Of a stretch of 64,000 bases of DNA, positions 42,071-51,767 are shown piece by piece (the first letter of the stretch is position 1; each line of letters opens with the position of its first letter). The position numbers and the translations under genes were made by a program. Under the pieces are notes generated by a model. The model was given only the letters and a program-made list of their open reading frames with translations, was not told the origin of the DNA and made no database searches. This DNA comes from QHXM01 sp032160705 (GTDB lineage: Bacteria; Acidobacteriota; Blastocatellia; Pyrinomonadales; Pyrinomonadaceae), in NCBI GenBank assembly GCA_032160705.1, contig JAVHVE010000002.1, positions 1 through 64,000 of the forward strand, read 5' to 3'.

Positions 42071-45000
42071 GAACCAGGTTTTTCTGCGGAGTTTGCGCCA
42101 GCTAATAATTATCAGGAAGAGTCCCAGTCCTCCGACGATCACGCCGGTTTTCGTCGTTCCTGAGACAGCAAAGCCTGTCTCAATCGTTCCGGTCAGTTTC
42201 GGTTTCATGATCGAAGGCAAAGCATCATTCGGCACAAGACTATTTTGGGCGCGCGGCAGAGGAGTCTTTTCGTCAAGAGCACGGATGTCCGTCACGGTGA
42301 AGACATGCCCGTCCTTCGTTAAATACATCTTTTGCATTTCTTCGAGCGTGAAGGGGCGCGCGCCGCGCCGCCCGAAGACTGCCGTTTGATTCCCGCTTTC
42401 GTCCACCGCGCGGTCGCGGTCTAATCCTTTGGAGATGGCCAGCGCCGCTCCCTTAGTCTGGAAAGTCGCAATCAATCGAGGTTGGGGGCGTGGGCTGAAG
42501 CCCGCAGAGGTGAGCATCGTTTCGGGGTCTGTCAATTGCAGCACGCGCAATCCCGCTGCGCCGTCCGCGACGTAGGCGTAGAGGCTCGCGTTCGTCATCG
42601 CCACCTTCACCTGATGCGTGTCTCGCAATGCTCCGCCAGTCTCTCCCTTAGCATCGTACATCATGTAGAGCGCGGGCTTCTCCGGGTTTTCAACATCCAC
42701 GATGGCGATGCCTTCATGCCCGTTAGCGACGTAAGCGTAGGTGCGCGCCACATAAACATCGTGAGCATCGTTTAAGCGCAACAAGCTTCCGTCAACGAGA
42801 CGCGCGCGCTCCGGGTTGGTCACATCAATTACTTTCAAGCCGTCCGCGTCTACGACGAAGCCATAACGGAACTGAACGGCGACTGCGCGCGGGTGATTCA
42901 ATGGAATACTTCCGACTCGTTCCGGCTTGAGCGGGTCGTTGATGTTGATAATGACCAGCGCGCTCTCGGTCGTGATGTAGGCGTATGTTCCGGCAATCGT
43001 GATGTTGTTTGCGCCGGAGAGCGCGCCGTCTGGATTGTAAGCGCCGTTCGAATAAACTTTCGGGTCAAGCGCGCGCTTGAGATAGTTGTTCAGAGGATCG
43101 CCATCGAGCAGTGTTGCCGCGCCGACGAGAATCAAGCCCTCTTCGCGGTCGGCGACGTAAAGGTAAGCATAGAGCGGATGAATCGGCTGTTCTTCGTTAA
43201 CCCAGGGGCTGACTGTTTTATTCCTTGTCTCTATTGGCAGCTTCGACCAGTCTCGCCATCTTGCCCACGCTCTTTGACTCTTCTCGTCCGAGCCGAGCGG
43301 GTCGAACCATCCAACTTCTCTATCAAGCCGCCAGCGCGCCGGGTCAACCGCCAGCGTCGAAGGCGCAGCGACCGCAGCAGCGTACTTCGTCTTGACATAA
43401 AACTTCTGGCCGAAGGGCGAGACGGGTGCGGTCGTGATGCGCTCGGAAAATCCTTTGTGGTCTATCTGTGCGACATCGTAAACGCGCAAGCCACCCTCGC
43501 CAGCCGCGACGTAAGCATACTCGCCGCGCAACTGCACCTGCAAAACTTTCGGATTGCCGACGTGCTCGAAATAAAAGGAGAGCTTGCGTTTCTCTTTATT
43601 AACAAAGTTGTCGTAGTTCTGCGGGTAAGCCAGTTTATGAAGCGTGCTGCCGTAAACTGCCTGCGGCTCTGTGCGCTCCGTGACGGGGACGACTTCCAAT
43701 GCGTCTTCGGCGGCAACGTAGACGTAGCGTCCCATGAAGTTGACGAAATTCGTGCCCTGCAAATACGTCTGAGCAAGCCACGCATTATTGTCATTATCCT
43801 TTGAGATGTGGCAGTCCGAGCAATCCCTGGTTTCTCTGGCGCGGACGGTGTGCGGGACGTGCGTATTGAACGTTTGCCCAGAAAAGCCTTCCGCCGAGGT
43901 GGTCTGCTGCTGGCTGTAAATCCATTCGCGGTTCTGATTCTGCGAGCTGACGAGCACGGCGGAACTGGAGCGCACGGGCGCAACCCTGTGGCCGGTGGCT
44001 GTGCCGTCAACGCCGAGCATGAAGACATCGTCGCGCAAGACCTGAAAGTTGTAAGTCGTAAAGTTGCGCGTGTTGCCGCCTTCATTGTGGCGGTTCGGCA
44101 TCTTGCGATTGGCCGTCATCGAAAGGTGACAGCCGAAGCAGCTTGTCATCCATGAAGAGTGGCAGGCCATACAACTCATCTTGCTGTCGGGGTGCGCGAC
44201 GTTCCCGCCTTTCTCGCCCCAGGTGAGTTGATCTTTGTCGTCCAGGCGAACGGTCTTGGCGTAGTGCGACTTCCAGTTGTAATCGCGGCTGCCTTCCGTA
44301 ATGGTATCTACGGTCTGCTTGACGCGCCACCACACATTCGGCTCGACCATCGAGTTCTGGATAACGTCGCCGCGCAGGAGCGTCACGTCCTTGCCGCTCG
44401 CATCTTTGCGCACCTCTTTCTCTTTTCTAATTTTCTCGAACAGTCGCACCTTGCTTCCGTCAGCAGAGAGCCAGGGCACGATGATGGTTGAAAGATTGCG
44501 ACCCTGTTTCTCTTCATACTTGCCGTCACGTGTGATTCCCTTTCCGGCAGCCGGGCCGGAGGTGAGCGGCGGCACTGCCTTGCCTCCGGGGGGCGTATCA
44601 GGCCAGCCTTTCTCAGAGATCGAGCCGTGACAATCCGTGCAGGCAATCTCAACGGCTGCGCGCGGCTCGTTGTAGAGCACGCCGTTGCCGTGCGCATCCT
44701 GGCTGAAGTGGCAATCAACGCAGTGCATGCCCTTCTCCAGATGGATGTCCTTGAGATGAACAGGGACATTTGGCTTCATCGCTTTGTTCGTCAACTCCGC
44801 ATTGTCCGTGTCTTTAAAGTTGACGGCTTCCCACAGCTTTTCAGCTTCAACGGAAGTGACGGGCTTGCCGCTCGCGTCCAGCAGTGGATTGTCGTCCCTG
44901 TCAATCAACTCGCCCCGGCGATTGCGTTTGAAGACGGCGCGGAAAATCCATCCGTGCCCGTGAAAGTCTGCGAACTGCGTGCGCGTGAGCTGCTTGTTGA

Positions 45001-46393
45001 ATTCCGGCTTTCCCGTTTGATTCAAAAAATTCGGGTCAGACCACAGGCCGCGCAAACTTGATGCTTCCGGGTTACGGTTTAATTTTTCCTGTTCCTCATC
45101 CTGCGAAGGCTTCTCCTGTTTGGCCGGGTACATTACGCGCCCATCCGTCTCGTTGTCCCACCACGTCATTCCCAGATAGGTTGAGACCATGTTCGTTCCA
45201 GGGTGCATGTGGCAGACCATGCACTGCGAGGTCGGGATGCTGCGGGTCAACTGGTGGCGGATGGGATGCCCCGGCTCGTTTCTTAGATTGTCAAAACTCT
45301 TATCGGCTGTGGAGGCTGTGCCCTGATTGCCGAACTTTGCGTATTGAAGACCTGAATGAATGCTGCTTGAATCGTTGGCGTAGATGACGTGGCAGGCCGT
45401 GCAGCCCGAAGAGCGATAATCTCCCGGGTGATCGTTCGTGCCGAGAAAATTGAGCGTCGGGTCGAGCAGACGCGTCTTCTGCAAGCCGAGATAGACGGGG
45501 TCTGTGCGCTGTGCAGTCCCGAATCCGCGCGGGCTTAAGCCTTTGTCCGGGCGACCAGCGTCTTCGTCTTTGTCCGGCAGTCCGACTTCTAATCTCCGTT
45601 TTCCTCCACGCTCGAAGACGCGCAGGATGTTGCCGGGCTGCGAAATCTCCCAGCGCGGCAGCGGGTCTAAGTATGGCAGAATGCCGCGCAAGACCATCTC
45701 TTCGGGTTTGATCTCGCCTTGCTGGATGAGGCGTTCGGGAGCGCCCGTCTCGTCCGAATAGCTTTCGCCGAAGCGCGTGTCTTTCAGCGGAAAACCGCCG
45801 TTATTGTAGAGAGCCGCGCCCCAGAGCATCGCGCCGTGGCGCATCATGCTGTTGGAGACGCTCTGGTTTTCAGTCTGGTGACAACTGCCGCAGGTTTGAT
45901 CCGCGACGCGCAGATCGCCCGGATTGATGAAGCGCACGAACTCGCGGCTCTCTTTCGCCAGCAGCGTGTTGGTGCGCTCCGGGTTCGACGTTGTTCTCTG
46001 GTTGTTTCTCTTCCATTCATCTGGAAAGCGCGGCTGCACGTGCGCCTGTTCCTTGTTCACTTTCTCTGCCGGATTGCCGCCATGACAGAAAGCGCAGGAG
46101 AGTTTCTGCCCGTCGCGGCCTTCTTCGAGCTTGGCCGTTTTCGTCTCGTGCATCGGCTCGATCTGGGAGTGACAGGTGATGCAGCCCTCCTGAAAAGCTG
46201 CGGGCGCGGGTGTTTGCTGAGGGACGGGACGAGCTTCGGCAACTGTCAGGGAAGAAGCGCGAGCAGGCTTCACATCATTCGTAGCTACGGAGCGCACACT
46301 GCCCGTACCGATCACGGCGAGCAAGCCCGTGAAGGTTAGCACGAGAATTAGCTTGATGCGATCAACGCTGCTGTCGCGGCGATGGCGTTGCAT
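42065..46393 (-). CDS. decahaem cytochrome c fused to an LVIVD beta-propeller, C-terminal membrane anchor
   Basis: A 1442-residue extracytoplasmic protein with an N-terminal signal/anchor (about 13-32). Ten CxxCH sites are spread over about residues 70-900: CITCH, CAFCH, CGSCH, CTACH, CMVCH, CVDCH, CTDCH, CMACH, CFGCH and CSDCH. The C-terminal 500 residues carry LVIVD-type propeller repeats (YAYVA, VIDVTNPE, IVDVENPEKP). A membrane helix and a basic tail (WRKLRRKTW) end the protein. The propeller may bind a partner or the cell surface. It is the last gene of a minus-strand series with a DUF4232 protein and an outer-membrane barrel. The stop codon lies inside a repeat element. Confidence 0.88.
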   Translation of the reverse strand: MQRHRRDSSVDRIKLILVLTFTGLLAVIGTGSVRSVATNDVKPARASSLTVAEARPVPQQTPAPAAFQEGCITCHSQIEPMHETKTAKLEEGRDGQKLSCAFCHGGNPAEKVNKEQAHVQPRFPDEWKRNNQRTTSNPERTNTLLAKESREFVRFINPGDLRVADQTCGSCHQTENQSVSNSMMRHGAMLWGAALYNNGGFPLKDTRFGESYSDETGAPERLIQQGEIKPEEMVLRGILPYLDPLPRWEISQPGNILRVFERGGKRRLEVGLPDKDEDAGRPDKGLSPRGFGTAQRTDPVYLGLQKTRLLDPTLNFLGTNDHPGDYRSSGCTACHVIYANDSSSIHSGLQYAKFGNQGTASTADKSFDNLRNEPGHPIRHQLTRSIPTSQCMVCHMHPGTNMVSTYLGMTWWDNETDGRVMYPAKQEKPSQDEEQEKLNRNPEASSLRGLWSDPNFLNQTGKPEFNKQLTRTQFADFHGHGWIFRAVFKRNRRGELIDRDDNPLLDASGKPVTSVEAEKLWEAVNFKDTDNAELTNKAMKPNVPVHLKDIHLEKGMHCVDCHFSQDAHGNGVLYNEPRAAVEIACTDCHGSISEKGWPDTPPGGKAVPPLTSGPAAGKGITRDGKYEEKQGRNLSTIIVPWLSADGSKVRLFEKIRKEKEVRKDASGKDVTLLRGDVIQNSMVEPNVWWRVKQTVDTITEGSRDYNWKSHYAKTVRLDDKDQLTWGEKGGNVAHPDSKMSCMACHSSWMTSCFGCHLSMTANRKMPNRHNEGGNTRNFTTYNFQVLRDDVFMLGVDGTATGHRVAPVRSSSAVLVSSQNQNREWIYSQQQTTSAEGFSGQTFNTHVPHTVRARETRDCSDCHISKDNDNNAWLAQTYLQGTNFVNFMGRYVYVAAEDALEVVPVTERTEPQAVYGSTLHKLAYPQNYDNFVNKEKRKLSFYFEHVGNPKVLQVQLRGEYAYVAAGEGGLRVYDVAQIDHKGFSERITTAPVSPFGQKFYVKTKYAAAVAAPSTLAVDPARWRLDREVGWFDPLGSDEKSQRAWARWRDWSKLPIETRNKTVSPWVNEEQPIHPLYAYLYVADREEGLILVGAATLLDGDPLNNYLKRALDPKVYSNGAYNPDGALSGANNITIAGTYAYITTESALVIININDPLKPERVGSIPLNHPRAVAVQFRYGFVVDADGLKVIDVTNPERARLVDGSLLRLNDAHDVYVARTYAYVANGHEGIAIVDVENPEKPALYMMYDAKGETGGALRDTHQVKVAMTNASLYAYVADGAAGLRVLQLTDPETMLTSAGFSPRPQPRLIATFQTKGAALAISKGLDRDRAVDESGNQTAVFGRRGARPFTLEEMQKMYLTKDGHVFTVTDIRALDEKTPLPRAQNSLVPNDALPSIMKPKLTGTIETGFAVSGTTKTGVIVGGLGLFLIIISWRKLRRKTWFS

Positions 46394-46450
46394 GATAATC
46401 AGTTCCCGTTGATGACTTTAAGCCAGGAAAAAGTCGCAACCATTGAAAGG

Positions 46451-47035
46451 CTACTCGGCGCGTGGCCAGCCCACGGGTGAAACCTCCAGGCGTCCGCACA
46501 ACTGAATCTCTTCCCGCAGCACGAACCCGCGCCGCGCGCCGGGTGCTGTAATCCTGACCTTACGATAGATCGGGCAGGGCTTCCCCATATACCCTGCTCC
46601 ACCGGCATTGTAATAAACCTGAAACATCGCCGTCTTGCCCGGCTCAATCGTCACAGGGTGCGGGCCCTTTTTAGCTTCTTCATCCAGCATGTTCAGGCCA
46701 CGAGAGGCCCGGCCATGGCGGGCCAGCCGCCCGGACCGACTCAACACCTCGAAACGCGGATACCCTGAGAGAGTGCAAGGCGATGACGAAGTATTGGTGA
46801 AAGCATAATCTATGGTGCGCACCCCTCCCATAGCTGCATCTTCAGTGACGTGGCGCACCGATAGTTGATTGTCAGAGCACCGCGCCGAAACTAAATTTCC
46901 GGCAAGAGCGAAGCCTTGTCTCGCTTGTGCTGAAGTTCCCCGCGTGGAAACTACGAGAATCAACAGCATCGTGAGTGCAAAGAATGCGCTGAGCATCCTC
47001 ACATTACCGAGCTGACCTGGCGAAGCCTCTTTCAT
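46451..47035 (-). CDS. secreted DUF4232-like protein
   Basis: A 194-residue protein with a Sec signal (about residues 12-36). The mature part has four cysteines in the pattern of DUF4232: ARCSDNQL, the SPCTLSGYPRFEV motif, PCPIYR and a last one near the C-terminus. DUF4232 domains are beta-sandwich, found in secreted or surface proteins of several phyla. AAGGAG lies about 9 nt before the ATG. It lies between the barrel and decahaem genes with gaps of 50 and 57 nt, so it is probably in their operon. Confidence 0.75.
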   Translation of the reverse strand: MKEASPGQLGNVRMLSAFFALTMLLILVVSTRGTSAQARQGFALAGNLVSARCSDNQLSVRHVTEDAAMGGVRTIDYAFTNTSSSPCTLSGYPRFEVLSRSGRLARHGRASRGLNMLDEEAKKGPHPVTIEPGKTAMFQVYYNAGGAGYMGKPCPIYRKVRITAPGARRGFVLREEIQLCGRLEVSPVGWPRAE

Positions 47036-47085
47036 TGGAATCTGCTCCTTTGAGTCAAATGGTGACCGAAACTTTCAATCTCAAT

Positions 47086-49305
47086 TCAGAAGACGAACTT
47101 GACCTGCCCGAACAGCGCATAGAGCGGCTTGCTCGGATTGATGACAACATTGTCCGGCGAGCAAAAGTCAGAGACATTCGCCGGGCAGTTGCGCGCAGCG
47201 TCCGTGAAGATGTCGCGAAAACCCCGTCCTGTTTGCAAAGCGGCAGCACCGAAGGTGAACGTGATGTTGTTAATCAAGAGCGGCCTGTAAGCGATGCCGA
47301 CACTGTAATCGAACCCGATGTCTTTGCGAATGCGATTCTGGAACAAAATGTATTCGAGCGATTCCGTGCGATGAAAGCGTAGATAATTAACGTTGAAAAT
47401 CGCCTTGATGCGCTGCGTGACTTCCAAATCCACTCCGGCGTTGTAGATGAAGATGCCGGGATTGACGAAATTCGCCTGCCCCTGCGTCTTGCTGCTGCGC
47501 AGTGTTGGGAGGATGCTGTTGGGCTGAACCAGCCCGACGCCCGTTTGCGTCAAGCGGATGCCCTGACGATTCCAGAACGAGAACTGCCCGCCGACGAAGT
47601 TCGGATCATCGAAGATGGCATCAAAGCCCGTCGCCTTAGCATCAGTCGGATTCCGGTCGCCCTGCGCCCAGAAGAACGAGCCGCGAAAGCGCAGGTAGTC
47701 TTTATCAAGGGACGCCTCGACTGCGGCCATGTGCGATTTGATGCGTGTGCTGCGCCCCGCAATCGGATTGCGGTCGTCGCGCCCGAAGGCGTAATAATAT
47801 GCGTGCGAGAGATTCAATCGTCGGATGTGGCCGTCGCCTGCGATGCCGAGGTAGCCAACCTTGATTGAATGCGGGCGCGCGTCGCCGACGAGCGCGGGGC
47901 GCACCAGAAAACCGTTGCGGTCGTATTTGACGTTGCGCCGGTCGTCGTTGTAGTGGAGGCTCGCAGAAACAGTGTAGCCTTTGGCGATGAAATCCTGACG
48001 AAAAAGATTGGCGATGTAAACGTGTTGCGGGCGCTGGTCAAAGCGATTTAATCCGCTGTTGGTGTCTTTTTCGAGTTGATGAAAGTAGGCAGCGTTGAAT
48101 TGAAACTTATTATTACTGAACGCGCCAAAAAGGCGCGCGCCGAGATTATTGTCCGAATAGATGAAGCCGCGAAAGTCTGAGACGAAGGGCTGGATTCCGG
48201 CGCGGAAACTTACGAAATCATAGTTGGCGTCAAGGTCAGCGAGCTTGACTTCACCGAAAGCCTCTTCGAGCGAGAAATGTGTATCGGTGCGAGTCGTGCC
48301 GCGTCGCACATCAATGTTGACGACGCCGTTTTCTCGCGCGCGAACATAATTCGGGAGACTCAAAGTCGGAGAAATCTTGATCGCCCAGTCGCGCGGCTTG
48401 AAAGTCGAATCGCCATGAAACATCTCGAAGGTGAACTGAAACGTTTGATTGATGGCAAGCAATTCCGGCTTACCAAAAAAATCCGCGCTGCCGGGGCGAA
48501 CTGAACCTACGTCGGAAGGCTTCGGCGTGCGATTCTGTTCGGCGATGGTGTTTGAGACGGCTGAGAGAATCAGGAAAGTCTTATTGCCGATGATGGGGTA
48601 ATCGCCTTTGATGATGCTCTGGTTGTAGGGGTCGTACCAGCGTCCCCGCTTGAAAGGAACGTCGCGCCCACGCGCGCCTCTATCGCCGTAGCGGTCGTAT
48701 TCGGGAAAGCCTATCCGCCAGCGGTCGCGCACTTCGCGGCGGTCGGGTTTTGTCTGCGGAGTAGATTGAACGGTTTCATCTCCGGCGTAACCTGCGGGCT
48801 GATCCTGTTTGTCGTTCGGATTGGCGACCGGCTTCTCTTCTTTCGGAATCTCGGCGGGGATGTTGAGCTTTGTCTCTTTGGCTTCCTCGATAATGACATT
48901 CTCCTGCGCGTCGTTGAAATTCCGCGCCTTGTAATCTTTCTCCGACGGAAACGCGGGCGCGTAAGGCTCGTCAGCCCTGACATACTGTCTTTCGGGAAGA
49001 TTGCTGACTCTTAAAAAACGCGCAACGTAAGGAGCATCCGTCGTGATGCGGTAAGCGCCAACGGCAAGCTTGAGCGAGTATTCGCCCTGCGCGCCGCTCT
49101 TCGCGCGATGCGCGCGACGGCTGACCTGGTTAGTAGCGATGACTGTGACACCAGCGAGAGGCGCTTTCATCTGGTTGATGACGACGCCCGAAAGCTGGCC
49201 TTTCTGCTGGGCGGAAGCAGGAGTGGCTAAGGCAAGGAGCAAGCAAACGAGGCCGCCCACCTGTGCGAGAGATTGATAAAGCTTATTTCGGGAAGATGCA
49301 GGCAT
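47086..49305 (-). CDS. outer-membrane beta-barrel protein with carboxypeptidase-regulatory-like N-terminus
   Basis: A 739-residue protein with a Sec signal (cleavage after PASA). Residues of about 38-95 form a CarboxypepD-regulatory-like beta-sandwich (GQLSGVVINQMKAPLAGVTV). A charged, disordered linker follows to about 215. The rest is a series of amphipathic strands with aromatic girdles, ending in KFVF, the C-terminal signal read by the BAM complex. No TonB plug domain is visible. It is the first gene of the series with DUF4232 and decahaem genes, so it could be the porin partner of the cytochrome. Confidence 0.8.
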   Translation of the reverse strand: MPASSRNKLYQSLAQVGGLVCLLLALATPASAQQKGQLSGVVINQMKAPLAGVTVIATNQVSRRAHRAKSGAQGEYSLKLAVGAYRITTDAPYVARFLRVSNLPERQYVRADEPYAPAFPSEKDYKARNFNDAQENVIIEEAKETKLNIPAEIPKEEKPVANPNDKQDQPAGYAGDETVQSTPQTKPDRREVRDRWRIGFPEYDRYGDRGARGRDVPFKRGRWYDPYNQSIIKGDYPIIGNKTFLILSAVSNTIAEQNRTPKPSDVGSVRPGSADFFGKPELLAINQTFQFTFEMFHGDSTFKPRDWAIKISPTLSLPNYVRARENGVVNIDVRRGTTRTDTHFSLEEAFGEVKLADLDANYDFVSFRAGIQPFVSDFRGFIYSDNNLGARLFGAFSNNKFQFNAAYFHQLEKDTNSGLNRFDQRPQHVYIANLFRQDFIAKGYTVSASLHYNDDRRNVKYDRNGFLVRPALVGDARPHSIKVGYLGIAGDGHIRRLNLSHAYYYAFGRDDRNPIAGRSTRIKSHMAAVEASLDKDYLRFRGSFFWAQGDRNPTDAKATGFDAIFDDPNFVGGQFSFWNRQGIRLTQTGVGLVQPNSILPTLRSSKTQGQANFVNPGIFIYNAGVDLEVTQRIKAIFNVNYLRFHRTESLEYILFQNRIRKDIGFDYSVGIAYRPLLINNITFTFGAAALQTGRGFRDIFTDAARNCPANVSDFCSPDNVVINPSKPLYALFGQVKFVF

Positions 49306-49603
49306 AGCGGCCTTATGTCTTGATCGAACCGTTCACCTCTGGGCCAGCAAGAAATCTTCCGAGAGATTTTAAGAGAGACGCGGGGCAATGCTTTTCTTCA
49401 ATTGTAAACGAGGCAAACGGGTTGTAGCACAGTAGAGAGACGCCGGGCAACCGAATTTTTCCGCCCTTCTGATGAGCCTGCAAGGAGTGGGCAAAATCCT
49501 GCTTGACTGAACAGCGATTAGTGATACATTGGGCGCGGCCTCGGAAAGTTTCTTCCTCCAGCTTGATCCGCCCTGCAAGAAGTTTGACCGAACGCTTGCG
49601 GTT
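49306..49603. promoter_or_regulatory. divergent intergenic region
   Basis: About 300 bases between the minus-strand barrel gene and the plus-strand HbpS-like gene. Promoters of both must lie here. No palindrome or conserved element was recognised. An upstream in-frame TTG for the HbpS-like gene at 49529 has no ribosome site. Confidence 0.3.
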
Positions 49604-51724
49604 ATGACTTGTAAACTTCAGAGCATCTCTACGCGATTGCTGATTATGGGTTGCCTGTGTGCCTTGCTGCTGGCCGGGAGCACAAACCGCATTGAGCGTG
49701 CAGTGGCGCAAAGCACTCGCCCCATTCTCATCAGCGAAGCGACTTCGACGCGCGCCGTCGCTTTTGAATCCGTGACGCAGAAGCGCGAGCCGTTCCAGTT
49801 CACGTCATCGGTGCAATTCAGCGCAGACAATCGAACGCGCATCATGCTCTTTGCCATGAACCTGACGTTGCAGCCGGGCGAGACGGCGTCTGCGGTGGCG
49901 GCTGAAGCGGAAGACGGTTCTCATCGAGTTTACCCTCTGACGGTCGAGCACGTTGGGCCTGTGCCGGATCAATCCTGGGTCAGCTCCATCATCGTCAGGC
50001 TCAATGATGAGATGGGAGACGCTGGCGATGTGCTCATCAGAATCAGCTATCGCGGGCAGGCGAGTAACCGCGTGCGCGTAGGTGTCGGGCACACGGGCGG
50101 TGGCCTGGAAGACGATTTGGGAGCAGCGCCCACGCCCGGCGCAATCAGTTCGCCGCACCCGCCGAACCAGGCGCTGGCAGGCGATCTCTCTTCCGTCGAA
50201 GTTCAAACGCTTCTTGCGCAGGCCGTCTCAGCCGCCGCGCAACTGAATCGCCCCGTGACGGTAGCGGTCGTTGATCGTGAGGCCAACGTGCTCGGAGTTT
50301 TCAAGATGACGGGCGCGCCCGCAAGCACTCTTATTCGCGGAGGCGGAACGCAGGGGCAGGGTCTTGAAGGCTTGAGCGTTCCTTCAACGCAAGCGGCGAT
50401 TTCCAAGGCAGGCACGGCGGCGCTGTTTAGCACCAGCGGCAATGCTTTCACGACGCGCACGGCGAGCTTCATCGTTCAGGAGCATATCCCGCCCGGCGTT
50501 GACAATCGTCCCGGCGGCCCGCTCTACGGCGTGCAGTTCAGTTCGCTTCCCTGCTCCGACATTAAAAAGCCGGGACTGCCGCTCGGACTCTCAGCCGACG
50601 CGGGCAGCATGCCGATTTACAGAAACGGCGTGGCGGTTGGCGGCATCGGAATCGAAGGCGACGGGCTCTACACGCTGGACAAAGACCCTGCGGATTTCGA
50701 TCAGCCGTTTGAAGAAGTGATCGCGGTTTCGGCGGTGCGGGGCTTTGAGACTCCCGCACTTATTCGCGGCGACAACATTCTGGTTGACGGCGTGCGTCTT
50801 CCCTTCGTCAATGTCGCAGACGCGCTCGCTCCTGCAACGCTTGCTTTTGGGAGTCTCCCCGGCGCAGTTGATCCAATGTTTCCTCTTCAGGGCGCGCAAA
50901 CGTCTGCCTTCACGCCTGCGGTCGTCGGAGGTATCGCGGGCGAGGTTGATGCCAGGTTCTTTCCGTTCATCAATAGTCCGGTCAGCGCGCTTTCCCTCTC
51001 GGATGTCAATACCATCATCTCTCACGCGGCGCAGCAGGCAAATATCACGCGCGCGGCGATTCGCCAGCCACTCGGCAGCAATGCCCGTGTCTCAATCGCC
51101 GTCGTGGATACGGACGGGCGCGTGCTCGGACTATTTCGCACGACGGATGCGCCCGTCTTCGGCTTTGATGTCGCGGTGCAGAAAGCGCGGAGTGCGATGT
51201 TTTTCTCGAAATCGAGTGCGGCGGCGACACTTCGCGCGGCGGGCTTTGGCTCCTACGTTGATAGAGCTGCGGCGGACGGCCTCGCGCTGGGCGGCGCGAC
51301 TGCACACACGACGCGCTCAATCGGCTTCCTTCATCGCCCGTTCTTCCCCGAAGGGATTAACAACACAGCGCCCGGCCCCTTCAGCACAGGACTCCCCGCA
51401 TGGAGCATCTTCAACGTCGGGCTTCAGCTTGATTTGATTAAAACGAACTTGCTGGCGACGCTCGGTGGAATGAGCGTTCCATGCACAGGGATACCAGAGA
51501 TGGCGAACGGGGCGCAGATTTTCGCGGGCAGCGTTCCGCTCTACAAGAACGGGGTGCTGGTGGGCGCAATCGGCATCAGCGGCGACGGCATTGACCAGGA
51601 TGACATCATCGCCGCCGCCGGAGCGCAGGGCTACTCGCCGCCGGTCGAAATTCGCGCCGATCAAATAACGGTGCGAACGGTGCGCCTGCCCTTCGTCAAA
51701 TTCCCGCGCAGCCCGAACCTGTAA
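49604..51724 (+). CDS. secreted protein with two HbpS/GlcG (haem-degrading-like) domains
   Basis: A protein of about 706 residues with a Sec signal (about residues 10-37). A beta-rich N-terminal domain (about 45-165) precedes two copies of the HbpS/GlcG (DUF336) domain. Copy 1 has VTVAVVDREANVLGVFKMTG and YRNGVAVGGIGIEGDG. Copy 2 has VSIAVVDTDGRVLGLFRTTD and YKNGVLVGAIGISGDG. Members of this family bind haem or haem breakdown products, and secreted tandem versions are often near multihaem cytochromes. It is divergent from the barrel-cytochrome series. The start is uncertain; an alternative is 49529. Confidence 0.8.
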   Translation: MTCKLQSISTRLLIMGCLCALLLAGSTNRIERAVAQSTRPILISEATSTRAVAFESVTQKREPFQFTSSVQFSADNRTRIMLFAMNLTLQPGETASAVAAEAEDGSHRVYPLTVEHVGPVPDQSWVSSIIVRLNDEMGDAGDVLIRISYRGQASNRVRVGVGHTGGGLEDDLGAAPTPGAISSPHPPNQALAGDLSSVEVQTLLAQAVSAAAQLNRPVTVAVVDREANVLGVFKMTGAPASTLIRGGGTQGQGLEGLSVPSTQAAISKAGTAALFSTSGNAFTTRTASFIVQEHIPPGVDNRPGGPLYGVQFSSLPCSDIKKPGLPLGLSADAGSMPIYRNGVAVGGIGIEGDGLYTLDKDPADFDQPFEEVIAVSAVRGFETPALIRGDNILVDGVRLPFVNVADALAPATLAFGSLPGAVDPMFPLQGAQTSAFTPAVVGGIAGEVDARFFPFINSPVSALSLSDVNTIISHAAQQANITRAAIRQPLGSNARVSIAVVDTDGRVLGLFRTTDAPVFGFDVAVQKARSAMFFSKSSAAATLRAAGFGSYVDRAAADGLALGGATAHTTRSIGFLHRPFFPEGINNTAPGPFSTGLPAWSIFNVGLQLDLIKTNLLATLGGMSVPCTGIPEMANGAQIFAGSVPLYKNGVLVGAIGISGDGIDQDDIIAAAGAQGYSPPVEIRADQITVRTVRLPFVKFPRSPNL

Positions 51725-51767
51725 TCTCTGAGTTGAAAAGCCCGGCGTGGCTCAAGAGATTGCTTCC

